Counted from the first letter of the stretch, positions 1 through 11,406 are shown. The stretch: DNA of 48,207 bases from an uncultured Candidatus Altimarinota bacterium (GCA_938015455.1 CALLPL010000013.1:1-48207), one strand, 5' to 3'. The notes: generated by a model from the sequence alone, not told the origin. Translations and numbers: made by a program.

Positions 1-1138
1 TATAACCTAACTCCTGCTTAAAATCAAAGCTCTTACGATAGAAGGCATCTGAAATTTTATCCTCTTCCGTAAATACCACAGACTTAGTCTTACAATCGAT
101 AGTGTCAATGGCATCAATCCCATTTTTAAAGAAACTATTCTTCGCTGGATTACTCGCGGCTGATTCTCTGAAAACCTCTATCTTTGCGTACTGTTCATTA
201 CTGATCCTGCATATGCGCACACTCGCTCAAGTTTTTCCAGAATCATACGATACAAGCTCCATGCTTGGAGCGCGAGTGTCTTGGTGTAAAGAAACTTTAT
301 CTTCGGTCCTGAGTCCAAAATATTTATTTTCTGGAGTGATAAATACAAAGGGATCAACCTCTATTTTTTCTCACTCTATTCTCGACTCGTACTCTTTCAT
401 TGTGAGAGTATATTCTGTCTCTGGTTTTAAATCCATGTATATTATAGCTTTCTTTGGATAGAGAATTATATCATCTATATCCAAAGTCACATCTGGAGAA
501 ATACTCAGTATATCTATGAGACGCTGTTTTGCTGCGATTCTGTTTGCAAGAAATTCTTCTGACTCTCTATCACCCGTATCCTCGTAAAATGGGAGACCAA
601 ATTCTATATGGATATGCGATTTGAAGTCATACTCAACGTCAAAGAATGTTTCTGCTGAAAAGCTTACGGTAAGATATTTTAGGCTACATCGGTTTTGAAG
701 CTCAGCGAAGTCATCAAGAATAATATATTCACTTTGAAAGTCCTTTTTTCTTCAAACAATGACTTTACTACAAAAATTATATTCTAGACTTGCTTTTCCA
801 ATATTATATTTCCCATCACATCTATCTATCGCTTGCGAGATAATTTTTCTCTTTTGTCATGGTATCGTATATGGGATTCCTTTTTCGTTTATTTTTACCT
901 CTGGCTTTACCTGAGTCAAAATCTTTCTATCCACAGAAAGAAGTATCTCACAGTTTTTTCTGTCTATTGGAGATACCTTCGCTGCAGCATATACCTCATC
1001 GATTTGTTTTTCTAATTTCTTAACTTGGTATTCCTCATATATATATTGCGCGTTTATTGCAACAGCTCATAGAATGATACATGCAAGCAAAGCAATTATA
1101 GCAAAAAGATACTTCTTGCTTGGTGTAAGAAATTTCAT
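1..1138 (-). CDS. Large exported protein, N-terminal part (possible alpha-2-macroglobulin-like)
   Basis: Partial gene; the 3' end lies outside the window. With TGA=Gly the frame is open for about 379 codons. It starts MKFLTPSKKYLFAIIALLAC, a signal peptide or membrane anchor, followed by a soluble region with phrases such as LKPETEYTLT, FVFITPENKYFGLRT and ICRISNEQYAKIEVF. These resemble the first beta-sandwich domains of bacterial alpha-2-macroglobulins (large periplasmic or surface protease traps), but the diagnostic thioester and C-terminal domains cannot be seen, so the family is a guess. It is the last gene visible leftward from der and is separated from it by a terminator. No Shine-Dalgarno motif precedes the ATG. 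Confidence 0.6.
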
Positions 1139-1184
1139 GATAAAAAAGAAAAGAGATAGGAATAAATGTATCATAATTAAAAAT

Positions 1185-1220
1185 AATTAAAAAGCGAGCC
1201 TATGGGCTCACTTTTTAATT
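1185..1220 (-). terminator. Intrinsic terminator after der
   Basis: On the minus strand a GC-containing stem (AAAAAGTGAGCC paired with GGCTCGCTTTTT, allowing one U-G pair, short loop) is followed by a T run. It overlaps the der stop codon and separates der from the exported-protein gene downstream. Confidence 0.7.
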
Positions 1221-2628
1221 ATTTCCTTACATCTTTGTACTTTCCTCTTCAGCTATACTCGATATCTATTGGAGTCCCTTCAAATCAAAAGTTATCCCTG
1301 ATCTTATTCTCCATATATCTCTTGTATGAAAAATGAAAATGGTTTGGATTATTTACCGAAATGAGAAATTTTGGAGGGCAACTATCTACTTGCGACCCAT
1401 AATATATTTTAGGACTATGAGATTTTTTATTCCCTGTTGGTGGATGTTTATATACCAACTGCTCTAAAAACTCATTAAATATAGCTGTCTTTACTCGTTT
1501 TTTCCTCTCATCTGATATTCCTATTGCTGCCTCCAGTATCTTATCAAGACGTTTTTTTTCTGTGGCTGAGGTAAATATAACTGAAACCCATGGGAGGAAC
1601 TCTATTTTTTCCTTGAGATAATCAAGATACTTTGACATCATGTTACTCTTTTGCTGCTCTGCTACATCTTCTTTTACATTCGATCAGACTTGAGAGAGAG
1701 TTTTATCAAGAACTTTATCCCATTTATTAACAACGATAATACATCCCTTTTTCTCTTCAATGGTCTTTGAAATAAGTGAAAGATCTTGCTGCACTATTCC
1801 TTCAAAACCGTCAATAATAACGGCTATAACATCTGCTCTTTTAAGAGCTCTCTCTGATCTCATGATTGACCAGTTTTCTATATTTCGAGTTCCGACCCTT
1901 GAAAGTCTTCTAATACCTGCTGTATCTATCAGTGTGAAGTCCTGATCTCAAAAAGTAAACTTTGTATCAATAGCGTCACGCGTCGTTCCAGACATGTCTT
2001 TTACCATAACTCGGTCGCTCCCTACTATTGTGTTTACAATAGAGGACTTTCCAACGTTTGGTCTTCATACAAAAGCTATTTTTAGAGTCTCATCCTCCTG
2101 CTCTTTTTTATAATTGAGTCATTTTTCTTTGAGAAACTTTGATATATATCTTCGAACTTCTGCAATGCCTGCGTTATGTGATGATGACACTGGAAAGAAA
2201 TCTTTCTCTCATTTTCCCGCAAGAGAATACGACTGCATCACCTGATCCTCATTATCTGCCTTATTCGCTGCAATAATAAATGGGATATCACTGTGCTTAC
2301 GCAGCTCCTTGTATATCTGATCGTCTTGCTCTGTCATTCTATCATATTCCAGAAGCCATATGAGTAAATCACTCTCAGCGATTGCTCTCTCAGTCCTCCC
2401 AATGATATCCACAGCTACCTCATCATCACTACTCCCAAAATCAAGCCCTCCAGAGTCAGCCAAGATATACGTTAAGTCGTTCTTTTCATCCGTGAATTCA
2501 AACTCAGATATGTCACGTGTTGTCCCTGCCTCGTCTGCAACGATGGCTATCTTATGACCTGTATACATATTAAAAAAACTCGATTTTCCCACATTTGGAC
2601 GTCAAATAACCGTTATTTTTGCAAGCAT
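1219..2628 (-). CDS. der: Ribosome-assembly GTPase Der (EngA)
   Basis: 469 aa, the usual length for Der. It has two tandem GTPase domains and a C-terminal KH-like domain. The first G1 loop reads GRPNVGKSS near residue 9 with a DEAGTTRD switch I; the second repeats GRPNVGKSS near residue 200 with DMSGTTRD, then DTAGIRR and NKWD. The first glycine of both G1 loops is encoded by TGA, which alone makes a strong case for UGA=Gly. Der acts in late assembly of the 50S subunit and binds GTP twice. The C-terminal region ([29 protein letters not shown]) is typical of the KH-like domain. It lies downstream of corA on the same strand, with about 140 bp between them. Confidence 0.96.
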
Positions 2629-2769
2629 AGTTTAAAAACATAACATCATTTCATAATTCCCACACCCACGGCATCGCTCTAGGGTTCCTCTCTAAGATCG
2701 AGAGACACGCAAGAATAATCATGAAAAATAAAGTAATGTGATTATAGAGGCTTTTTCTAAAAAGCAAGA

Positions 2770-3681
2770 CTATATCTTTCTCTTTCTCTGAAAGTATAAA
2801 AACACTACTGCAAGGAGCGAAATACTCAATCACATGGCTGCGTAGGCAAAAAATGGCTTTTCTTGAAATGGGAGTTTAATGTTCATCCCGTAGAAACTTG
2901 TTATAAGCGTAAGAGGGAGCATAAACGCTGAGAATATAGTGAGGAATTTTATGATACTATTTGTTTGAATATCAATCATTGATTTAAAGGCATCCTCCAC
3001 TGACTCAATCTGTTCCTCAAGTACGAGGATATCAGTAATAATTCGTTGAAGCTTATCTTCAAGATCCTCATAATAGGCTTCTATTTCGTCATCAAAAAGC
3101 TTCTTCATATGATTCTCTAGCCCAACGAGTACTGACATTTGCGGCTGGAACATATGTTTGAGCGTAATAATATTTCTCTTTTTTATCAGTATATCCCGCA
3201 CGAGAGGAGCTGTAGATTTTTCAAAAACCTTCTTCTCTATTGCTGAAATATCTTTTCTCACATTCATGCTCACACGGAACATCTTTTCAAGCATTTCTTG
3301 GATAAGTTCATAGAGTATGAGTCCAGATGAAGCATCTATATCGTATTCATCATCGTCTCCCTTCTTCTCATATTTTTCATAAATTTCGTCTATATGTTTT
3401 CCAGGAAAATCCCTCAGGGTAATGAGAAAATTCTTTCCTAAAAATATATGAAACTCGTTGAGTTCATATATTTTTTTATTCTGATTGTATTTTGGGAAGT
3501 GAAGTGTGAGAAATATATACTTTTCATAACTATCAATTCTTGCTCTTTGATTTGCTTCCAGTACAGCCTCAATATCAAGTTCATGCACATCAAAAGGCTC
3601 CAGAATTTCTTCTATCTCTGACTGTCTCAGATTTACCCCATCTATCCAGGTTATCCCCTTTATCCGTAATTGTCTGAGCAT
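2770..3681 (-). CDS. corA: CorA-family Mg2+ (divalent cation) transporter
   Basis: 303 aa. The layout is that of CorA: a soluble alpha/beta N-terminal domain, a long helical stretch (about residues 120-245, rich in E, K and L) and two C-terminal transmembrane helices. The first helix ends with the signature YGMN followed by NIKLPF; the second helix begins with a TGA-coded glycine (AAM-G-LSISLLAVVFLY) and ends in a basic tail. CorA forms a pentameric channel in the cytoplasmic membrane. The gene diverges from the large gene starting at 3784; the roughly 100 bp between them must hold both promoters. Confidence 0.93.
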
Positions 3682-3783
3682 AATTTTAGGTTGAAATGAT
3701 ACAGCTTGAGTTTATCGAAAAAAAAAACTTTGTAAAGCAGGTCAATACTTGATAAATACAGGGAAATATGAGATAATTATAGT

Positions 3784-6700
3784 ATGAGTGAAACTATGTC
3801 ACATAACCCTGATCAAGAATCTTCAGTTCCATTATTTCAAATAGATGGAAAACTTTCTGCTGAAGAAAAGATAGCTTTTGCTGAAGCTATGCAGAGAGAT
3901 ACTGTAGAACTATCAAATAATACATGTTCCAGTCTTGATGATTTCGTCATGACTGACCTATTTGCTGCATCTCTTGAGAATCAAGATGCAACTCAGATTT
4001 CACAAATCAGAGAAAAACTTCTGTGAACTCCAGGCCCATTTGATAAGGACCTCTCTATGGCAATAGTAAATCTCCAAAAAGAAATGGGTTGGGATATAAC
4101 TGGTATGGCAGAAGCAGATCTCTTAGAAAAACTTCAAATTCAAGATATGCTTGATGTAGAAGTTCCTGATGATCTTTCTCAAGAACTCGCAAAGCTCAAT
4201 GAAGGATGAGCGAACTTATCTGTCGAAAAAGCTATATGAGACCTCACTTGATATATTACGGATAACGTAAAACTTCCTGCATGATCAAATATTTCTCAAG
4301 AGGATTATCGGGCAATCATAGAACAAATGTGAGTTTGTATTAACGAAGATTTTCAGAATATCTATTCTTCTTTACTCACTTCACAAAGAGATAACGATCA
4401 CTTGGGTATTTTTGAAATGCGTCATATACTTAATACGAATATACAAGAGGTATTTAATGAAACAAGAAACTATCTTATCCCATCTGTTCAAGTATTGCTT
4501 GAGACAAGTTCTCCAGAATGAAGAAGCGCACTTGAGGTATCTCTAATGAAAAAAGCCACAGATAAATGGGAGCCCCATAGATGAGTTGAATCAGATATTG
4601 ATCATAAAATTCAAGTAGAATACAACACACTCCTTAAACGAGCCGATAACCACAGAATGCTCATGCTTGAAGCTCTTCTCGACGGTGATGTTACTGAAAG
4701 CTCAGATTTAGATGGGCTATATACTTCAGAGCTTGATTTTCAGTTAGAAGAGCATTCTAGGCGAGCAGACAATGATGTTGACGTTTCGTTTCTGAGTGAG
4801 GTTGATAAAAAAATAGAGGCTGAAGCCATGATGTACTATATGTGCGCAGTATGAGTGCAATGTGTCCCTTATATAGGAGCAATACCCTCCCTAACTATCA
4901 ATGCTATTGATGCTTTTTCAAGTAGTGATACAACGCTTGATGGATTAAAAAAGGTGAATCTTGTTGGTAAAGATTTTAATATTGAAAAATGAACTACTGA
5001 TAACATACTAGCTGGTCTATGATTTGGAGCATGATTAGTTCTTAGCGCACTATGAATCCAAGCACTTGTAAAATCATGAAAAATCGCTAAAGCAGTAAAA
5101 GGGATTAAAAACCTTGATTCTGCTAGTATACCATGAATGATAGATAAATTTGCATCTACTATACCATGATGAGAAAAAATAAAATCTGTACTGAAGCAAG
5201 TACTAGGTTTTGGAGAACAAAGTATAGAGAAATGAGCTGATGGAGTGAGGGCAAGGCGTACATCCTATGAAACATCCGAAGCTTTTGAGAAAATTCCTTG
5301 AGTAGAAAAGTGAGAACTTTGATTTGTTGACGATACATGAATGCTCCATATAAACTTAGAAGAACTTAATAGGCCAAAAATAAACATCTCCGAAGCAAAC
5401 GAACTCAAACAATTCGGCATGACAGATAATATGATCACAAAATTTAATAATCAGGAGAAATTAAACCCAGAAGAAATACAGCAACTTAAAGATGCTGGAA
5501 ATCCCCAAGGCTTCATAGATTTCTATACTGATAATTCAAAGGGGGATAAAATGAAGCTCCTGGTAAGTGAGAGAAGAAGGGAGTTTCTTGCGCATGAGGT
5601 CGCACATATCCGCATATCTGACCTCCCTGCATGATCTATCGGACATATAGGGACAATGCTAGAAAACTACCATCTTCGTGATCCAGAAAATATTGCTAAT
5701 CTCTTTAGTCCAGAGTTCCTAAAACGTTATGATGTAAATTTTAGAGATGGTATAAATGCAGATGAAAAGGCATCTGAACTTGTCGCAACTATGGTTGGAA
5801 GGTCCAGAGCAGGAAAACCTGTTCCTCAAGAGTTTCATACAATTATGGAAAATCTCTGATACAGAACCTTCAACGACAAAACTGGTCAAAAGGATTATAC
5901 AGAATTTTTTGGAGTAGAAACGAATAGAAAAGCTTGGGAAAGAAGTGGTTGACAGGTTGAAAATCCAGACAATATTTGAGCTTTAGCTAAAAAGGGGTGA
6001 GAAATAGACGCTGAAATCGTTTCAGGTCTCCAATCAAGTCGAGCTATGAAAGTTAGTACAGAATCTCCAAGTATAGCTTCTATATTTAACTCTAAAAATA
6101 TAGATGAGCTCGAGACTGCAATAGTAAACATGAACCCTCATGACATAGCAATTTTCAGGGATGTAGACGCAAATTTTGATAAAATCAGCGTTGATTTTAT
6201 TGAAAGATCAGAAAAATTAGCAGAAAAATTAGGACTTAAGAGTCCAACAAAGTGATGGGATAGCGATGATAAAAAATGAGGCTATTGGGTAGAGCTATGA
6301 ACAGCGCAGATCGATCAATTAACGGATTTCTTTACCCAAACACAGAAGAAACTCTGATGAGGCAAAGCTATAGAAAATACTTGAGATATAGCATCTCAAG
6401 TATCTGCTGCTACACAAAAACAACCTCTCAGAAATATTGTTTGAGTTGATCCAGACATAACAAAAAATCACACAAATCATTTAGAGTGATATCTAGATGA
6501 TCTTGATAAACTCGTATGACTTCTCCCAGACTCTCCAGATTCAGATATTGCTATTGATGTTTGAAATATAGGGAAAATTTTTGGAAAAAGAATTCCTGAC
6601 AAATTCATTGAGAACAGTGCTCTCAATATTACAGCTTGAAATATTGCAGAATTTCGTGATGCAGTAAAGAAAATCGATGCTGATTTTTCACAGGAAGTAA

Positions 6701-7065
6701 CAACAGCAAAAAAGCTTAAGCTTGAATCAGCAAAAACATGAGAAGTACTTGAAAAAGCACACGCAAAACTTGAAACTGCACTCACTAATGGAAACCCTGA
6801 AGATTTAAAACAAGCATGTTGAGACTTTATAAAGCAGCTTAGTACGCTTAAAGATATCTCTCCTGACATTCAAATAGCAAGACTGAGTAAAACTATGTTT
6901 CAGAACCTAACTGAAGCTTATAGCGCAGTAGATGCTAAATGATATAAAGAAGTTATGTATGAAATGAAAAGAAGTAGAGAGAAAGGTCCAGATTCAATAA
7001 CGTATATTATTAAATGAGCTCATCAAAAACAGTTTTTACAAGTATTAAACTGACTTTCATCATAA
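3784..7065 (+). CDS. 1093-aa protein with zincin-like HEVAH motif and internal hydrophobic segments
   Basis: An open frame of 1093 codons with dozens of in-frame TGA; the family is not recognised. There is no signal peptide. Residues 1-350 are acidic and helical. Two hydrophobic segments lie at about 357-385 (from MMYYMCAVG) and 408-430 (ILAGLGFGAGLVLSALG), then a GKIAKAVKGIKN stretch reminiscent of the region that often precedes a toxin domain. At residues 604-608 is HEVAH, inside FLAHEVAHIRI, with a downstream acidic run (DEKASE, E665) that could supply the third ligand of a gluzincin-type metalloprotease. The last 350 residues are again helical. Two small genes follow on the same strand. 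The architecture would fit a contact-dependent effector or polymorphic toxin, but this is inference. Confidence 0.85.
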
Positions 7066-7135
7066 ATTTCTCATTTTTTGCCTCCCAATAAAATATATGC
7101 TACAATAAAGTAAATAATTCCTTTTATATTTACCT

Positions 7136-7507
7136 ATGTGATTTCCAAGTATCTTTAGATCATGACCTGAAGCTTCTGAAGCAAAAACAGTTAGTGATGT
7201 TACTGCTGAATGTCACGGCAAATTAGAAAACCTTATGCTTAGTTTTGATGGCCCAGAAGAGGTAGATTCTATTCATATAGTAGAGTCTGAAATTCTTTTT
7301 GAAGATCCTTGAAAGATGCATGAAAACAATGAGCACCACGCTGAGTTTCCTTGTGAAGCTACTAAAAATGACTTTACTGAAACTCCTAAGAATTATAGTT
7401 ATCTCTGAATAGAGGAAAATGAAGCAGCTGCCCCACGAGTGGAGACACTTGAGTCTCCAGAAATTTACTCCCCTGAATCTATGACTTTGAATTGAGACCT
7501 CGTATAA
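7136..7507 (+). CDS. Small acidic protein, unknown (123 aa)
   Basis: 123 aa, not recognised. The second codon is already TGA (MGFPSIFRSG). The protein is acidic and probably largely disordered, with many E, S, P and T and two short cysteine/histidine-containing spots (AECHGK, EHHAEFPCE). No membrane segment. It starts 70 bp after the 1093-aa gene and stops 16 bp before the next small gene, so the three probably form one transcription unit. It could be an accessory or immunity protein of the large gene, but nothing in the sequence proves this. Confidence 0.7.
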
Positions 7508-7523
7508 AATAATAAAATATCGT

Positions 7524-7931
7524 ATGTGAATAGAAGTATTTTATGGACCTAAAGAAGAGGCTCCTAGTAAAAGTATAGAAAACACGGCAAGCCTTCCTTC
7601 TTTAAATAAAAATAGAGAAACTCCATCTCAACGCAAATTACAAGAATTATTGAAGTGAGTAAGTGACTGAGTCATCAATACAAGGTCTGATATCTTTGAA
7701 TCAGAAAACTCTGAAAACTTTGACCTGCTCAAGGAAAATTTTGAGAAATCTTATAAAACAGCAGAAATATCCTGGATAATAAAACAACATATTGAAAGTA
7801 CTTGAAATATTTTTCCTGATGGTAGTCTTGTCACAATATGAGCTAATAACAAATGAGAAAAAGCATTTATTGTTAGATCACCTAACAAAGAAATCCTCTT
7901 TTACGTTCAATACGTAAAACGAGAAATATAA
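7524..7931 (+). CDS. Small soluble protein, unknown (135 aa)
   Basis: 135 aa, not recognised. It starts MGIEVFYGPKEEAP with TGA as codon 2. The N-terminal third is polar; the C-terminal part (residues about 75-135) looks like a compact alpha/beta domain, with ISWIIKQHIEST, SLVTIGANNKGEKAFIV and EILFYVQYVKREI. It is the third and last gene of the cluster that begins at 3784 and converges on aspS with 30 bp between stops. Both small genes share the G-coded-by-TGA second residue and a proline-rich beginning, but I see no clear homology between them. Confidence 0.7.
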
Positions 7932-7961
7932 AGTAAGAAATCCTGAAAAGTTTTTTTCTTA

Positions 7962-9782
7962 TTACTCTGTTTCTTTTACTTCTAACTGAAGTTCTTCTAA
8001 TTGCTCGTCCTCTACTCTGATAGGAGAATTCATCATCTCGTCTCGGGCCTTTCCAGATTTTGGGAACGCGTAGATATCACGGATATTTTCTTCATCGAGA
8101 TAGATCATCATGAGTCTGTCTATTCCAATTGCAAATCCTCCATGTGGTGGAACTCCGTACTGGAATGCTTCATATACTGCTCCAAACTTTTCTTTTACCT
8201 CGTCTGCTGACCTTCCTACCTTTTCAAAGGCTTTTACGAGCGACTCTATATCATGATTTCTAATTGCTCCTGAGAGAATTTCATATCCATTACATGAGAG
8301 ATCATATTGATATCAGACAACATCCAGGAGTTCATCTCCAGACTTATTAAAATCAGATGGTCATCCCTGAGGCATTGAAAATGGATTATGTTCAAAGTCT
8401 ATCTTTCCGGTAACCTCATCTCGCTCAAATATTGGAAAATCTGTGATCCAACAAAATGATATTTCTGAGCTATCTGCAAGTTTCATAAGCCCTGCTAAAT
8501 GGTTTCGGAATCTTCCCATATAGCTGCAAACAAGATCTCTCTCCCCGGCTCCAAAAAATACAACATCTCCTACCTCGAGTCCTGTTCTCTCAACAATATC
8601 TTTGAGATCATCTTCTGAAAAGAATTTTCCTAGAGGTCCTTTAAGGCCTTCTTCTTGCATCTGGAAATATCCAAGTCCTTTTGCTCCAAATTTGCGAACA
8701 TAGTCTTCAAAGCCCTTCATCTGTGTCTTTGAAAACACATTGTCTCCGTTTGGTACTCTAAGCGCCTTGATTCTGTTTGTTTCGAGGTCACTTGCAATTC
8801 ATGAGAATATCTCATTAGTACTTTTTGCAAAAATATCAGCAACATCTATGAGATCAAGCCCGTAACGAAGATCTGGTTTATCAGATCCGTATTTTTCTAT
8901 TGCCTGCTTGTGAGTAAGAGTAAAGAACCTTCCCCCTTCTCTCATAGTATCACTCCCTGGAGATTCTGTTAATATTTTTTTATCTGATAATTCAGATGTT
9001 ATATCTAGTAAATATGCTTCTACTACGTCAAAAACATCAGATTGCTCTACGAAGCTCATCTCACAATCGACTTGATAAAAATCTCCTGCATGTCTATCTG
9101 CCCTGGGGTCTTCATCTCTAAAACATGGAGCTATTTGAAAATACTTATCTATTCCTCCAACCATAAGCAGCTGCTTAAACTGCTGAGGAGCTTGAGGAAG
9201 CGCATAAAATTCTCCTGGATGAAGACGTGATGGAACAAGAAAGTCTCGTGCTCCTTCTGGAGAAGAGTTTGCGAGAATCGGAGTTTGTACATCAAGGAAA
9301 TCTTTCCCTGTAAACCAGTTTCGAGTATAGGTTGTCATAGTTGACCGAAACTTGATATAATCAAGAATCTTCTTTCGACGGATATCCAGATAGCGATACT
9401 TGAGCCTCACATCTTCATTTGCCTGCTCCGCATGTTCGTCAAGTTCAAAGGGAGGAGTCTTTGATTTACTTAGTAGTTCAACAGAACTTGTAATAATTTC
9501 TATCTCTCCTGTCTCCATATTTGGATTTGCTTGTCCTTCTGGCCTACTTCGAACCTTTCCTATGGCTTTAATAACATATTCACTTCGAAAACTGTCTGCT
9601 GTTTTATGAGCGTTTGCATCATCCTCCGGATCAAACACTACTTGCGTGAGTCCATATCTATCTCTCAGATCAATAAAAATGATTCCTCCATGATCACGGC
9701 GATTACTCACCCAACCAGTGAGAGTTACCTCTTCATCAATGTTTTTTGCAGTCAGTTCACTGCAGGTATGTGTTCTATGCAT
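7962..9782 (-). CDS. aspS: Aspartyl-tRNA synthetase (bacterial type)
   Basis: 606 aa, typical for the long bacterial AspRS. The start [11 protein letters not shown] leads into the OB-fold anticodon-binding domain ([24 protein letters not shown]). The class II catalytic domain follows: [21 protein letters not shown], motif 2 [11 protein letters not shown], the bacterial insertion, and motif 3 [11 protein letters not shown] just after PPHGG. Several glycines are TGA-coded. CGA is used at conserved arginines (VRSRPEG, DIRRKK), so CGA remains Arg. It charges tRNA-Asp, possibly tRNA-Asn too: only gatC of the amidotransferase is visible here. Its leader carries a T-box riboswitch. Confidence 0.97.
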
Positions 9783-9800
9783 TCGTTATATATTTAGTAA

Positions 9801-9846
9801 TTAAAAAAGCACATGAAAATGTATTTTTACATATATCATGTGCTTT
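9801..9846 (-). terminator. Regulated terminator of the aspS leader
   Basis: On the minus strand AAAGCACATGA pairs perfectly with TCATGTGCTTT and is followed by T6. It lies 19 bp upstream of the aspS ATG and just after the T-box core, the arrangement expected for transcription attenuation. Confidence 0.85.
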
Positions 9847-9995
9847 CGGTTTGTAATATCTACAAAAGGTGCCACCTAAAGCTGTTTCTTAATTTACAAT
9901 TTTCGTAACGAAGATTTGACTCCGAGAGGTTCTAATAAGAATTAGATTCCGTTCTTCCTCTAGCATCGTAGGTGTTAGCTACTCAAGTGCTATTA
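9801..9995 (-). promoter_or_regulatory. T-box riboswitch upstream of aspS
   Basis: Reading the minus strand, the leader holds the T-box core AGGTGGCACC (9868-9877). Its TGGC bulge would pair with a GCCA tRNA end, that is discriminator G73, as in bacterial tRNA-Asp. The flanks CTTTAGG and CCGAAAG can form the antiterminator (one mismatch), capped by TTTGT/ACAAA. CCGAAAG overlaps the 5' arm of a strong terminator (9803-9846), so the two structures exclude each other. Further upstream, 9961-9992 folds into a hairpin (TAGC/GCTA, GTAG/CTAC) whose internal loop exposes GAT, an Asp codon, at 9965-9967: a candidate specifier. A second hairpin lies at 9926-9960. Stem I is unusually short if this reading is right. 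Confidence 0.82.
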
Positions 9996-10032
9996 GTATA
10001 TATTTTATACAAAATTTAAAAAATGCAATCTT

Positions 10033-11361
10033 TTAATACGATTCAATATTATCGAGATAATCAAAGATCATATCACCCCCTGATTTTGGCCAAGAATGTG
10101 GGTCATTTTGGTAAGTTGTGTAGGAGTTACAAAATACAACACTATTCCCCTGACTACAGCTTGTTTTCTTTTCACAACTATTTCCATCTATAGTGACTTT
10201 TTCGGTGGTATCCTCACAGCTATTTACCTCTGTGCGTATTCTGTAGGCTCTCTTTCCTCAGATGTAGCTGGCGAGATGATCGTCTTGGAGGTGCATGATG
10301 AGGCTTGATGCTGGACCAGTACAATCTCAATCGTATCCGTCACTTGCGACTCCAACCATCCCTCTGATAACGTCCCCCCTCAAACAGGTAACTTTATTAC
10401 TCATATATGATCCAAGAGAGTGTCCAACTGAGAATACTTTATCTCTGGAAATACAAGCATTATCTGCAATGTGACGAGTAAGCACATCGAAAAAATCTAT
10501 ATTTTCTGGTTCTCCCCAACTTCGTGGGCCCGGTCAGATTCCAGCTGGGTAGGCTACGATATAATCCTTTTGATTTTTTGTTCCTCCATAGCTCCCCCCT
10601 CACAGTACCATATAATCCCTCACTTGAGAATTGCTATTTGTTCGTCCATGAAAAGCCACTATCAGTCAAAGTTCTTTATTAAAAAAACTCGATGGAACAT
10701 ACAGGAGGTACTCTCTCTTTGAACCATTTACATTAATAGTGTATGATCACGATTTAAGATCATTCACACTACAACCGAGACTCTCATAAGATATATCCTC
10801 TCATCGTGAGTATTGCTGAACTTTGAATATAATATCCGCTACTTGCCCCCTAGTAACGAGAGTATCAAGAGTATAAGAGTTTTGTGGAATTATTTTTTCT
10901 TCGTGAGCAAACTCCCTATATCTCTGGAACCACTCTTCTCACTCAGCTGATTCGCGGAGCTTGAGATCAAAAACTCGGCTCGCAAAAGTGAGTGCTTCGA
11001 GAACCGTAAGTTTTCCTTGGGGAGCAAAGGTTTTATCATCATATCACTTTGCCATACCAAGTTCCTCAGCCGTACAGATATATTTTGCATACCATATATC
11101 TGTCGATACGTCAGAGAAACAACTTTCTCCCCAATCTGTTTTTAGTTCTACTTCTGCTGAATTCAAAAGTATCTTAAGGAGTTCTGCTCTTGTAGTGTTT
11201 TCACTTGGAGCATAGGTTCCATCATCAAATCCATTTATAACTCATTGATTCTTGAGTTCAAGGACTGATTCACGATACCAATTATGCTCTATATCGCTAA
11301 ACGCAGAAACTTGAGATATACCAAAGACATATAATAAGGACAAAATAAATAATTTTTTCAT
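10033..11361 (-). CDS. Secreted SLH-domain esterase (LpqC / PHB-depolymerase-like alpha/beta hydrolase)
   Basis: 442 aa. A signal peptide (MKKLFILSLLYVFGISQVSA) is followed by about three S-layer homology repeats over residues 20-200 (FSDIEHNWYRESVLELKNQG, GFDDGTYAPSENTTRAELLK, FSDVSTDIWYAKYICTAEEL, GYDDKTFAPQGKLT). From residue 225 comes an alpha/beta hydrolase of the polyhydroxybutyrate depolymerase/feruloyl esterase type: YLLYVPSSF, AFHGRTN, the nucleophile elbow GHSLG with Ser315, and a C-terminal DPHSWP with the likely catalytic His422. Cysteines in the last 100 residues suggest disulfides. The protein is probably tethered to the cell wall or S-layer and cleaves an ester substrate outside the cell. 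It sits between a terminator and the aspS leader, so it is likely monocistronic. Confidence 0.88.
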
Positions 11362-11377
11362 AATTTTTAACAAAAAA

Positions 11378-11406
11378 TAAAAACTCCCTTGAAGTATAGG
11401 GAGCTT
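11378..11406 (-). terminator. Intrinsic terminator after lexA
   Basis: Minus strand: GCTCCCT and AAGGGAG form a stem around ATACTTC, followed by TTTTTATTTTTT. It lies 17 bp past the lexA stop and isolates lexA from the esterase gene. Confidence 0.8.

Noticed and set aside
2651-2769. A short minus-strand frame between der and corA (ends RAMPWVWEL-like)
   Set aside because: It runs into der in another frame when TGA is read through; no homology or start signal. I treat it as intergenic.
7931-7962. Terminator between the small gene and aspS
   Set aside because: There is a weak inverted repeat (GTAAGAAA / TTTCTTAT) with mismatches; not strong enough to call.
9860-9995. A second tRNA gene near the aspS leader (stem-loops, GGTGGCACC)
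   Set aside because: No cloverleaf or T arm; the elements fit a T-box leader better.
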